A stretch of DNA of 64,000 bases from Trema orientale (lineage: Eukaryota; Streptophyta; Magnoliopsida; Rosales; Cannabaceae). The first letter of the stretch is position 1, and every line of letters begins with the position of its first letter. This document shows, piece by piece, positions 33,647 through 43,754 of the stretch. The notes beneath the pieces were generated by a model, which had not been told where the DNA came from, ran no database searches, and saw only the letters and a list, made by a program, of their open reading frames with translations. Made by a program: the position numbers and the translations under genes. Location of the stretch: positions 976,380 through 1,040,379 of the forward strand of contig JXTC01000017.1 in assembly GCA_002914845.1 (NCBI GenBank), written 5' to 3'.

Positions 33647-34147
33647 CTATCCCCTCCCTATGATGGCATTGAATGAGGACTGGCAATCGATGACGATGAA
33701 ATCGACATCTAGGCATCTTTCGGCGGCACACACCTTTAAAGTCGCAATACCTAAGGGGCTGACCTTGCTGCTATTGAAGGCGAACAACGGTTGGTAGGTC
33801 GGCCTTAGCGTGCTTCGGTTCAGACCCATGTTTTCGAAAGTGCTGAGGAACAGTACGTCGACACTACTTCCGCCATCGACCAAGACTCTTCCTATCATTG
33901 AGGAGTCGATCTGTAGTCTTACCACCAGGGGGTCATCGTAGGGCAAGCGTATCATGGCCAGATGCTGCTGGGTAAAAGCGATGGGAGTGGTTGAGGCGTA
34001 GCTCTCCTCTGTTGTTAGGTGATTCACGGAGTGCCCCAGGCCCCTTAAGCGCTTCACCCTCCCCTCGGCTCTTTTCTGTTCTGCCTCATTTTTTTCCCGA
34101 TTTTCGTTCGGCTCTGGTCTGCCTACGATTACTGGCACTATCCTCAA
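33647..34147 (-). pseudogene. Aspartic protease region of the Tat element
   Basis: Encodes VLVDGGSSVDVLFLSTFENMG, the DGGSS-type active-site loop seen in Tat-lineage proteases, followed by an FNAIIGRG block (ILGR flap-end motif). It cleaves the gag-pol polyprotein. It lies in the same frame as gag upstream and reverse transcriptase downstream, with stops at 34217 and 33647 and near 33475, so the polyprotein is interrupted. The stretch 33452-33646 still shows pol similarity past the stop. Confidence 0.85.
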
Positions 34148-34216
34148 GGCCTGCTCTCCCGTTCTGGAGGCTTGGGTCTGCTTGTCCTTATCCTGCCCAG
34201 TGGTGACCCCTTTGGC

Positions 34217-35685
34217 TTAGCCTCCGCCTGTCTTCACGTCTTGCTTCAACTTGCCCGCCTGGATCGCTGTCATTACCTGCGCGTAAAGGTTACGGCAATG
34301 GACGGTGTCGTGCCCGTGGTCCATGTGGAACTGGCAGTACCTATTCTTATCCTTCATGTGGTCGGGGACGCTGGACTTCGGGGGGTTTTTAAAAATGCCC
34401 TTGTCTTTGTTTTGGAGGAAGATTACGTCGATCCTCGCATTGAGCTCGAACTTTGGTAGGGGGTCCTTAAACGTCCTCCTCTTTTTGCTAGTCTCCTGGT
34501 TAGCTTGGCTAGGGGGCCCCTTCGGCGTCGTCTCCTGAGCTGGCGCGGGCCTCTTAGTTCCCTGGGTGGCCGGGGTCTGCACCAGCGTGGTCGAGATTGC
34601 TGCAGAGGCTTTGGGTACTTTCTAGTGGCTTTCTAGCACTCTGAAGACCCCTTCGGACTTTGCCTGGACGTCGGCCATGTCGTACGGTAGGTTCAGGAGT
34701 AGGTGGTCGGACAACATGGAGCCTGGTTGAAGTCCTCTGACGAAGGAGCTCGTGGCTTGGATCATGTCGGCGTCGTGTATTAGGGACATCATATCTAAGA
34801 AACGAGACAAGTAGTCCCTCGGGGACTCGGCCGCGGACTGCTTCATCCGGTCCAGGTCTCACATCGTCTTCTGTTACCTCCTAGCGTTCGCGTACTGCTT
34901 CAGGAACATCTTGCAAAAATCTTCGAATCCATTTATGGGCCTTTCTTGAAGCTGTCTGAACCATAATAGAGCTAGTCCTGCCAGGGTGGTGGAGAAAACT
35001 TTGCAGATCACTACTTCGTTTCTGGTCTCCAGAGCCATCTTTTGCTGAAATTGGTATATGTGCTCGAGGGGGTCAGTCTTTCCTTCAAACGGCTTAATGG
35101 TCAGAGTCATGAAGTCCTTCAGTTTGGGTTCCAGTTGAATCCAATCAGCGAAGGCCGTTCGATTGATCCCGCGCACGGCCTGCTCTGCCAGGTCGGTAGG
35201 GGTCTGGCCGTGATGGGCACCAAATCTCCGGCTCAGTTCTGCCACCATTTCCCACTTCTAGTCCAGAAACGCGTCTTCGGGGCCTCTAGGGCGTTGTCTA
35301 TCCGTCACGGCCCCTGCCCGGGGGGGCTTCGTATGGCTCTGTTGCTCCTCCCGCACTGCCAGTTCGGAGGGGGCAAGGAACTCTCCGCCAGATGGGTTGT
35401 ACTGCCCCCGGGCCCTTTGTTGGACCTCTTCGTCGAAGTCGTCCCTACGCTCGCTCCTTGCCTTGCTGGACCTCTTCGTCGAACGTTATCCCTGCGGATC
35501 TTCGCGACGTACTCTCTCAGCCCCAGGACGGCCTCGTGGGCCATTTCTGCTTTTTTGTTCGCTTCTGTTAGGGCGGCAAGCATTTGGTCCAGCTTCTGTT
35601 CCATGCTGGGCCATTCCTCTTGAGATCTTTCTTCTACCTCAGGCCGCGCGCTCCTCTTCGTCATCCTCGAGGGTGCCATTCGCAC
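34217..35685 (-). pseudogene. gag of the Tat element, interrupted
   Basis: The first piece (35305-35685) is a basic N-terminal region with a predicted helix (MEQKLDQMLAALTEANKKAE). After a frameshift, 34874-35248 holds the retrotransposon gag core (KPFEGKTDPLEHIYQFQQKM, LALLWFRQLQERPINGFEDF). 34622-34846 and 34217-34582 continue in the same frame, ending in a nucleocapsid-like CQFHMDHGHDTVHC zinc-binding block. In-frame stops lie near 35257, 34874, 34620 and 34217. Gag forms the particle that packages the RNA; this copy cannot make a full one. Confidence 0.88.
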
Positions 35686-35736
35686 TTGTATAGCTTTTTG
35701 TTCGGGAAGGAGGCTATTGCAAAGTTTTTACTCCTT

Positions 35737-35753
35737 TCCCACATACAGCGCCA
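35737..35753 (-). other. Primer-binding site of the Tat element
   Basis: Three bases inside the 5' LTR on the minus strand the sequence reads TGGCGCTGTATGTGGGA. A start in TGG (complement of a tRNA 3' CCA) at this spot is the normal position for priming minus-strand synthesis. I cannot assign the tRNA by eye. Confidence 0.65.
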
Positions 35754-35756
35754 AAC

Positions 35757-36523
35757 TGTTGGCACGATTCTTACCAATTGTCACGTGTCTCTGGTGTCTC
35801 GGATTACTGCTGACTCCAAGTTGAATTAGGGGAGTCATGTGTCTCTGCTGTCTCGGATTAATGCTAACTCCAAGTTGAATTAGGGGAGACGGGGGTCTGC
35901 ACCTGCAAAGACTCTCCGATGCTTAAGTTGGATATATGTTTTACAGAGAGGGTTAAGTAATCTCTTTTCTTTTCAAGACTTTTTCTCTATCTGTTTAAAA
36001 GGATGCGGGTTGTATTTATATTCCCGGGATCGGAGTACTGTTGGTTCGCAATTCCATAATCAAGTACCCTTCCTCATTATGACCCGAACCGAAAATCACG
36101 GGCCAAAGTTGTCGCAATTTCTTCTAATTGATGTGACCTAACCCCTGCTGTCGCCCCTTGTCTTGAGCTCGGCAGGGAGAGAACTTGACAACCCGCCGTT
36201 CTGTCAGGACGTCCGGCTCGATGCGCACACCTACCTAGGATCGCATTAAATGTATTGTCTGGGTCTGGAACTATGCGCTGCCACGCCACAATGGTCTTCC
36301 GTCGAAAGACCCTTAAGGCTTCCGACCCTCAGTTGTCGGAGTAAGGGTCTGGGATAGATTCGACCTTGGCCCACGACAACCTGCAGGAAGCCCAATTACG
36401 TCACGTGCGATCTACGTGACCCTTAAGTGATCTTCCCGTAGACGTGTCACATGGCGGATTTCTTACCATCTGTTTTGCCGTTTATTTGGCCACGTGGTGT
36501 AAGGTCCGAAAGTGGGCCCCACA
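35757..36523 (-). repeat. 5' LTR of the Tat element
   Basis: A 767-bp LTR with a TATA-like ATATAAATAC on the minus strand at 36012-36021 that would drive element RNA toward gag. It contains the same 54-bp tandem pair as the other LTR (about 35781 and 35835). Immediately outside is the TSD CGTAT. Confidence 0.93.
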
Positions 36524-36528
36524 CGTAT

Positions 36529-38192
36529 AGTATGGAACAGAGAGAAAATAATGATAAAGAATACGGTGCGGCAAAATCAATCATTTTAGCCTAACAGGTC
36601 ATGTGGTCAAGCTATACAATATGAAACGTCTAAGCTAGTCAAGCTCAAGTTTGAAATCAACCTTTTGCACAGTGATTTCTAATTAGACAATAAAGGTTCG
36701 TAGTAAGACAAGGGTCCAGCAATATTATTGAAAGTGAATTTAATCACAAGCAAAAGGCCCATTCAAACCTTAAAGGCAATATCTAGATTCATGGCAAAGT
36801 TCTAGAGCAATTCATTGCTTGAATTTGTCGGTGTTTGTAAAGTTCTAGAGCAATTCATAATTGAGAAGAGAAAAGTTCTAGAGCAATTCATAATTGAGAA
36901 GAGAAAAGTTCTAGACCAATTTAGTTATTACTAGATCTATGTTATGTTTGTGTCCCAAAGGTATCTTGTGTTTATTCTTTTTTTAGTTGATTTAATTTTA
37001 AGAAAAAGGGAGACTTGATGGGCAAACAAAACAGCGAGGACCAATATGATTTTAATAATGTTATATCCATGCTAGCTAGCATAGTTTGCACACATATCCA
37101 AATGAGACTGAATATCTGTAGCATTTATGAAAAATTGGTCTACGCACGAATAATCTTGAATGACAGTTGTTGAATTTGGAGATAAAGTCTTTCGATCAAA
37201 TTTCAGGAGTAAAGAAAAAAAGAAAAAGAAAAAAATAAAAAAAAAGTCCCACACATTTTTTCTAAGTCGTGGTTGTAAAAGCAATTTTGTCCTTGATTGA
37301 AATGTCATCATTCAACTTATTCTCAATGAATGTGTCATATGTTAATTTCTTTTGAATAAAAAATAAATTCCATTCTATTCAATATAATAGTCCTAATAAA
37401 ACAAAGATGAAATAATCAGCAAACAATAAACAACGACCAAAACCAATATAAATTGGAACTTACTGAAGAAAACGGAAAGAAATATTGAGCCCACAATATA
37501 GAGAATTGTGCAAGCAACTCTTTAAGAACAATAACTAAAGCTCCACCAAAGAATCTCTTAAGCTCTTTCAAATCGACTTTCCACCACTAAGGTTGGCTTT
37601 TTAAGTAATATGATAACAAATTTCCTCATATACCCATCTTTGACAGCACAAGTTCTTCCAAAATTTAAATTTTAGAAGCTTCAAATCTAGAAGAGAAAAA
37701 TATAAAAACAGAAAATAACAGAAATAAATAGATCCACATAGAATTATAAGACTCAAGTGGGAGAAAGCCTCGTAGATCTAAATTGATCTATGAGTATCTA
37801 TATTATTCACCCATATAGAAGGGCTGGTCGAAGCGTAAGATTTAATTTGGCGATTTTTTGGAGTCTAATTTTGGTGGCATAGGCCTAATTTTGGTCAAAA
37901 TCAATACTATATATAAAATGTTTATCTTATTAATATCTTGTCACAGGAAATTCAGAACTGAATCTCTTTTATTGTCTCTGGATTCTGGAAGTTTTTAGTT
38001 TCTGTTTTTATCATTATCCCAATTTTTCCACTTTTGGAAAAAATCGTTATTTTATTATTTGAGGAATATTTTATTCTCTTCTTTTAGCTAGTTAGCTCCA
38101 ACTAACTTGTTAGCGTGTGTTAATAACCAATTTTTGAAAATCAACACATCCCATTAGATGGTAATACAATAAGATAAGGCTAACGCTATTTA
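36529..38192. other. Intergenic, no gene seen
   Basis: AT-rich DNA. Apart from the short tandem array listed separately, nothing is recognised. The frame at 37072-37311 contains a run of Phe from a poly(A/T) tract and is not a gene. Confidence 0.5.
36796..36925. repeat. 33-bp tandem repeat
   Basis: AAAGTTCTAGAGCAATTCAT starts at 36796, 36839 and 36872, with a partial unit at 36905; spacings are 43, 33 and 33. Confidence 0.85.
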
Positions 38193-38718
38193 TTGTGATG
38201 GCAATTATACCTGCCAACCCGTTTACTTACGGGTACTCGACCTTAATAGGGTGGGTAATACCTGATTATTCGGGTAAATAGGGTGGGTACGGGTACGGCA
38301 CAAGTACGGATATAAGAGTACTCGCCCGCGTACCCGTCCTGATTATTTATATACATAAAAAATATATATTAGGTATATATATAATTTATGTAAAATACAC
38401 ATAAATAAATATGTATATATACAAATTAGGTTGTATTATTGAAGTATTACTAATTTTAGTATATGATATTGTTATTAGATTTTTTTTCCTCTTGAAATAC
38501 ATATTTCTTTTTATTTTTCAAATTATTCAAATAATATTTTTTTAATTTTTTACTGGGTATGGGCACCCATGGGTACCCGCCTACCCGTGCAGGTAATACC
38601 CGAATCTGTCCCTCCAACTTAAACGGGTAAATGGGACGGGTATGGGTTTGATTTTTCTCCCCGAATACGGGACGGGGATAGCCATACCCGCCCCGAACTC
38701 GACTGGTTGCCATCCCTA
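38193..38718. mobile_element. hAT-like non-autonomous element, degenerate
   Basis: The left end TTGTGATGGCAATTATACC and, on the minus strand, the right end TAGGGATGGCAACCAG form diverged hAT-type termini. GGGTA/TACCC words crowd both subterminal parts around an AT-rich centre. The flanking 8-mers (GCTATTTA, CTTACTGA) do not make a clean TSD, so the element is old or the ends are slightly misplaced. Confidence 0.55.
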
Positions 38719-39436
38719 CTTACTGATTTCGATATATATATATATATAACAAAACAAAACACGAATGGAATCTCATTTGATGGTCTGCAATTTTGTGGAT
38801 TTGTGCAAATAAACAAATTATATATATTACATTAATTTTTTTTAATTTCTTCCACCAATTTAATTATATAACTTTTTTATCACATAACACACCAATATCC
38901 ATATAATAACCTAGCTACGTACACAAGGATCAATAATGTAAAGCCAAGCGGATCAAGAAAATTAAAATAAAAAACAAAAAAAAAAAGACCAATTTTTTTG
39001 AAGAACAAAAGAAGTCATTGGTCGATCAATCACGTCAAATGTTACTACTTTTTCTTTTGTGTGATGGAGCAATTAACCTTATTTCGCTTAATCACATGAG
39101 AAAAGAGCTGAACCTTCAGGAAATGGGGCTATTGTGGGACTAGAAAATCTACATTTTGTCGGACAAAAGAACAGACAAGAAAAAGAATAATTCCAACATT
39201 TAATGATATGGCCGTTAAAAAGCTTTACTAATTACCATGATTGTTAAATTTGGTCGTGCAGCAGCGCATTATTCCTCAATCATGCAAACTAAATTTTATT
39301 CATCATGGACATATAGTAAAAAAGAATAACTTATTGAATTAATCATGTGATTTGCATGGTATTATTAACTAAAAAAACTTTACTTTTAGTAATGATAAAA
39401 ATTGTGACTAAAAGTAAAAAATTCATGACTAAAAGA

Positions 39437-39609
39437 AAGGCGCGTCTACAGTAGGGGCGCCCCTACGTAGGACCCTGTCTATTCACCGTTAGATGGGAAT
39501 CTGTATATAAATAGATTCTCCACAGATTCCCGTTATTCCCCACAGATTCCCATCCAACGATAATTAAGCCATGACCCTACGTAGGGACGCTCCTACCGTA
39601 GTCATCCCC
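39437..39609 (-). mobile_element. 173-bp palindromic MITE, copy 1
   Basis: Arms of about 40 bp (CTACAGTAGGGGCGCCCCTA on the left, CTACGGTAGGAGCGTCCCTA on the minus strand at the right) face each other around a core of GAATCTGT / ACAGATTC words. Flanked by CTAAAAGA (39429-39436 and 39610-39617; nine bases match if the next A is counted). Inserted in the CACTA-like element; the uninterrupted site can be seen at about 1697. Confidence 0.88.
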
Positions 39610-39840
39610 CTAAAAGAATATAATCATTCTTATGTCGTGGCTTAAAAAGTCCTTGTCTAAAAGTTTATTCACAAAAATGACAATTTATTGTAACTAAATA
39701 TACTATTAGACATAATAAATTTCATTACTATAAACAAAAAGTTGTGACTAAAAGTATATTAGTGACATAGTTAAATGTTATCTTTTAGTCACAAAAAATT
39801 ATTAGTTGTGACTAAATATCATTTTTCGTCCCAAAAAAAT

Positions 39841-40013
39841 GGGAAGGGCTACAGTAGGGGCGTCCTTACGTAGGGCCACCCTTTATATACCGTTTAATGA
39901 GAATCTGTGGAGAATAACGGGAATCTATGGGGAATATGTTTATATACAGATTCCCATCAAACGGTGAATAGACAGGGTCCTATGCAGGGACGCCCCTACT
40001 GTAGACGCGCCCC
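39841..40013 (+). mobile_element. 173-bp palindromic MITE, copy 2
   Basis: Same family as copy 1 but inverted relative to it. It starts GGGAAGGGCTACAGTAGGGG and ends CTACTGTAGACGCGCCCC. Flanked by AAAAAAAT (39833-39840 and 40014-40021), with a ninth matching C. It lies in the same CACTA-like element, 231 bp from copy 1. Confidence 0.88.
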
Positions 40014-40070
40014 AAAAAAATTTATTATGACTAAAAAGTTTGTTAATTAATGGTGACTTTTTTTGTAGTA

Positions 40071-40622
40071 TATTAGTCAAGGCTACTTATAAAACATATA
40101 CACTTTTGTATGAACACAGTAATTACATAATATTTACTCAATTAATTAGTGATTTAGTTACAACCTTTTTTGGTCTAAAAACTCGGTCAGTACTTTGTCT
40201 TGAATGCCTCAAGTTTTATTGTCTAGTTTGACTGATCTAAAAACCGGTTAAGTACATAAATCTATTTAATGAGAGACAAATGTACCAATTTTCTTGGGAA
40301 AAAAAGATGCGATCCCTATTTTTATTATTTAGAAATCGTCGTAGACATATATAATTATAAATGTTAAACTCAGTCAAATTTCAAATACTTTTGATTGGTG
40401 TGTTTTTTCAAATCAAAATTTCTAAATTCATAGAACTGGAAATATTCGTCTCTTGACGTGATCGTGTATATATGTTCTAAAGCTTTTCCAGATATGAGAT
40501 TTCGAAGTTATATTATTATCTTTTATTATGGCCGTGTGTGCAGAGGTTATGTTCATGTCAAACCTCCCTTCTATAATCAGTATTCCATATAATAACACTA
40601 CTTATCGACAAGTGTGCAGAAC
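40071..40622. other. Intergenic, no gene seen
   Basis: AT-rich, nothing recognised between the CACTA-like element and the third MITE copy. Confidence 0.5.
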
Positions 40623-40630
40623 AAAATCTT

Positions 40631-40803
40631 GGGGATGGCTACGGTAGGGGCATCCCTACGTAGGGTCATGCCTTAATTATCGTTGGATGGGAATTTGTGG
40701 GGAATAACGAGAATCTGTGGAGAATCTATTTATATACAGATTCTCATCCAACGGTGAATAGACAGGGCCCTACGTAGGGGCGCCCCTACTGTAGACGCGC
40801 CCC
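40631..40803 (+). mobile_element. 173-bp palindromic MITE, copy 3
   Basis: Same orientation as copy 2. It starts GGGGATGGCTACGGTAGGGG and ends CTGTAGACGCGCCCC. Flanked by AAAATCTT (40623-40630 and 40804-40811) with a ninth matching C. By hand it differs from copy 1 at about 11 of 173 positions. Confidence 0.88.
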
Positions 40804-40811
40804 AAAATCTT

Positions 40812-41160
40812 ATTATAAAGTGGCAGTTATTATATAATAATCTATTAATTATACCGTGCAGACATAATCACATGCCTTTTTGAACGGTTAGCTAGAGCTT
40901 TGTTAAGTCATTGTTTCACACTTTTTTGCTAGCCAGTCTTTTAAGTGCTCTCCCACGGAACAGAAAATATTACGGCTGTGTTTCGGTCTAACTAATTATA
41001 AGGACGTTATTTTACCAATTTTCCTAAAAACTTACAAGATAACATGAAATCATATATGTTTATATGTACGTATATGTCTCAAGTATATTAAGGACTTGCC
41101 ATTAGTACTAGTCCAATTGCTAGCCTCGTCCAATTGCTAGCCTCTACAATGTGATTTTAA
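40812..41160. other. Intergenic, small direct repeat
   Basis: AT-rich. A 17-bp unit GTCCAATTGCTAGCCTC is directly repeated at about 41111-41144. Nothing else recognised. Confidence 0.5.
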
Positions 41161-42070
41161 GGATTAAAACGTCGGTGTCGATGTCGATGTCGAAATTTTA
41201 TTTTACGGATATTATCAAAAATATTGTTGATGTCGATGATATTCTGAGAAAATATCAAAATTTGTCTTAAAATTTAAAATTTTTAAGGAAAACTCGAAAA
41301 AATGCTAAAACAAGTGATATTGCATAATTTATACAAATTTTTATTAGGAGACAAAATATGTTTATACTTTATAAGACAATAAAATATACGTATAGAGTAG
41401 AAAAATGATCGAATTTTATTTTATAAAATAATTTTAAAATCAGAATATATATCACACTATTTTATTTAATACATCTTATATAAATATCTTACAAATTACA
41501 AATAGTTTTAAATTACATTGAAAATAAATAAAAATCATTTATAATATAGAACAGTTCAAATACATTCAATACCAAAACGAGTTTCAATAGGGTGGAAAGT
41601 TATAAGAGAAATTTCCGTCTTGGTCCAAAATTTCTTTCAAAGGTTATGAGAGTCCTTTGTAGAGATTCCAAAATAATAAATACAAATAGTGCAAACATTT
41701 TCATTAAATGCAAGTAATTCTAAAATTTTGTTGATAAAACTGTAGAGAGAGAACTATGATTTATTTATGTATTCTTTACTACTATTTTCTAAAAAGAAAA
41801 AAAAAAGACTTGGAAAAAAATTCGACATTTCTGTCGATATTTCAAAATCTCGGTGACATTATCGCAACAATGTTTATAAATATTTCAATATTAGCTCATT
41901 TTTTACCGATATTTTACTAATATCGACATATCCTCGACATTGTCGATATTTTACAGATATTTTACGGATATACAGGAAAAAATATCTTTCTACCCCATAT
42001 CAATGTTAAGACTTCAAAATACGGATACTGTCGCGACAATGTCGACGAATGTCGTGACATTTTAATCTAT
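41161..42070. mobile_element. Mutator-like non-autonomous element rich in GTCGATGTCG words
   Basis: The left end is GGATTAAAACGTCGGTGTCG; the right end on the minus strand is ATAGATTAAAATGTCACGAC. The 9-mers TGATTTTAA (41152-41160) and GGATTTTAA (42071-42079) flank it, 8 of 9 identical. GTCGATGTCGA, CGATATT and CGACAATGTCG words are dense in both subterminal parts and absent from the AT-rich core. No coding. A 9-bp TSD suggests Mutator-like, but the ends are short and this assignment is tentative. Confidence 0.6.
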
Positions 42071-42079
42071 GGATTTTAA

Positions 42080-42675
42080 TAATATTGATATATTAATACT
42101 AGCTAGAGTGTATCGACGAAGTATCGGATAATGAAATATATCCATGCAGTTCTATATATATATATATATGGAGGAGGTTTCAATGGTTATATGTCTTTAA
42201 TAGTACTTGCTTTGGTTTGTGTTGGCTCTACTATTATTTTTATTTTTATTTTTAGTTTGAGGCGGGTGGGCAAGCAATAGAGCTGCTAAGCTAGACATGG
42301 TGTTAACCTAATAATCAGGATGTGCCTCTTTTTTTTTCGGATAAGAATTAAGATGTGCCTTTTTTTAATTTTGATAAGAATTAAGATGTCCCTTTGCGTT
42401 CTTGATGTCTCGCCATCCTCTTTAGTTCATGAACATAAGTAGGATCATCTCATCTTATCGTTTGTGAAGATAAGTAGAACTTGATGTTCCTACGACTAGG
42501 TTTTCAAATTCCAAATTTTACGGTATGTATATTAGACTTAGTTTACATTAGCATTTATATCTTTGCAGGAGAAAAAAAAAAAGAAAAAAAGAAAAAACCT
42601 CGCCAAATAGCAGTTATATCTTTGCCAAGAGAGCATATGAAAATAAGCTCTGGCTAGTCAATATAGTAGACTTAG
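42080..42675. other. Intergenic, no gene seen
   Basis: AT-rich with a TA microsatellite at about 42154-42168 and A-rich runs near 42570. Nothing else recognised. Confidence 0.5.
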
Positions 42676-43213
42676 GTTTTTTTTTTTTTTTAATAGTCTC
42701 TGAATTATACATGTTGTACCATTTGGTCCTAAATTTTTAACTTACAAAGTAATGGTCTATGAATTATGTAATTGTTGCAACAATGATCATTTTGTCATAA
42801 ACTAGTAAACGTTCAATAAAAGTCATTACAGAGCACATAGTTTGGTAATTGTGGCTAAGATTATGAATTTTTTAACTTATACAGTAGACTACCGAGACTT
42901 AAGCAATTATTGCAACAATGACCATTTTTTGTCATAAACTATTAAATTTTTAACAAAAATGAGTTTTGTGCAAAGCGACGATATAGTAATTATTGTTAGA
43001 AATGAGATTTTGACTCATTAAAATAAGTAATGCTCAATTATACACTTTGTCCATGACTACTTTATCTTAAAAACTAATAATTTGTGACCAACGGACTGTT
43101 GCTATAACAATTACATAATTTAGAAGTCATTACTATATAAATTAAAAATTCAAAAGCAAAGTGATACAATAAATATAATTCATTAGATATTACTATATTT
43201 AACTTTTTTTTAA
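42676..43213. mobile_element. Foldback-type MITE with ~115-bp inverted arms
   Basis: The left arm (about 42700-42815, with GAATTATGTAATTGTTGCAA and TAACTTACAAAGTAATGGTC) is repeated inverted in the right arm (about 43075-43195, minus strand AATTATGTAATTGTTATAGC, TTTATATAGTAATGACTTC). The centre is AT-rich. Termini are masked by T/A runs and no TSD was found, so ends are approximate. Confidence 0.6.
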
Positions 43214-43379
43214 TGTTTTTATTCATCGAAAAAAAAAATTTGTCATTTGTGTTATACACGTAAATAACGTAATAAAAAAGTTGACAATTTTTCACGCAAA
43301 TTAAGCTTTTTCCAGTGTGTATCGACTATCGTGCATACAAATGAATTTCAAGCTATACAATAAATGTTCAATTCTGAAA

Positions 43380-43745
43380 GGGATAATTGTAAAAAAATAC
43401 CTTGAAGTTTGAGTGTTTAGCAATTTAAACCCTAAAATTTGGACTTTGCAAGATATTACCCTGAGATTAAGAATTTCTGAAAATTAATACCCTGGACAGA
43501 TTTTCTAACCAATTTTAGGAACGAAAAAACAGTAATATCTTCTATTAAAACTAGATTAATCCATATTGTTCATCTTAATTTTGAGGATATTATTGTATTT
43601 TATTAGTTAAAATTATTCAAAAAATTAATCCAGTGTATTAATTTTCAGAAATTCGTAATCTCAGGGTATTATTTTACAGAGTCCAAACTTCAGGATTTAA
43701 ATTGCAGAATATCCAAGTTTCAGGGTATTTTTTTACAGTTATTCT
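43380..43745. mobile_element. 366-bp Mutator-like MITE with ~115-bp inverted arms
   Basis: The left arm GGGATAATTGTAAAAAAATA and the minus-strand right arm AGAATAACTGTAAAAAAATA continue to match for over 100 bp (for example GGACTTTGCAAGATATTACC against GGACTCTGTAAAATAATACC). The flanks ATTCTGAAA (43371-43379) and ATTCTAAAA (43746-43754) agree at 8 of 9. Long arms plus a 9-bp TSD fit a Mutator-like MITE. Confidence 0.8.
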
Positions 43746-43754
43746 ATTCTAAAA

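Larger units (their letters stand above)
24671..36523 (-). mobile_element. Tat-lineage Ty3/gypsy LTR retrotransposon, 11.85 kb, defective
   Basis: Two LTRs (24671-25458 and 35757-36523) begin TG and end CA, and the 5-bp duplication CGTAT flanks them (24666-24670, 36524-36528). Gag, protease, reverse transcriptase, two RNase H regions and integrase lie in gypsy order on the minus strand, so the right LTR is the 5' LTR. An additional archaeal-type RNase H before integrase and a long region between pol and the 3' LTR with an antisense gene are Tat-lineage traits. By hand the LTRs differ at about 44 of about 760 aligned sites, mostly transitions, plus two indels. The copy is dead: stops in gag-pol, two frameshifts, and loss of the reverse-transcriptase active-site block. 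The integrase frame is open. Confidence 0.95.
39367..40070. mobile_element. CACTA-like non-autonomous element, interrupted twice
   Basis: The left end AACTAAAAAAACTTTAC and the minus-strand right end TACTACAAAAAAAGTCACC are CACTA-like. Subterminal TTTAGTCACAA words and the left ~80 bp match the element at 1633. Two 173-bp MITEs are inserted in it (39437-39609 and 39841-40013). Without them the element would be about 360 bp. No clean 3-bp TSD. Confidence 0.6.

Noticed and set aside
24671-36523. An endogenous pararetrovirus or an autonomous element
   Set aside because: LTRs with TSD and an integrase identify an LTR retrotransposon; stops, frameshifts and the missing RT block rule out autonomy.
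38193-38718. A gene encoding the 85-codon frame at 38456-38713
   Set aside because: The frame is built from GGGTA/TACCC subterminal words of a hAT-like element.
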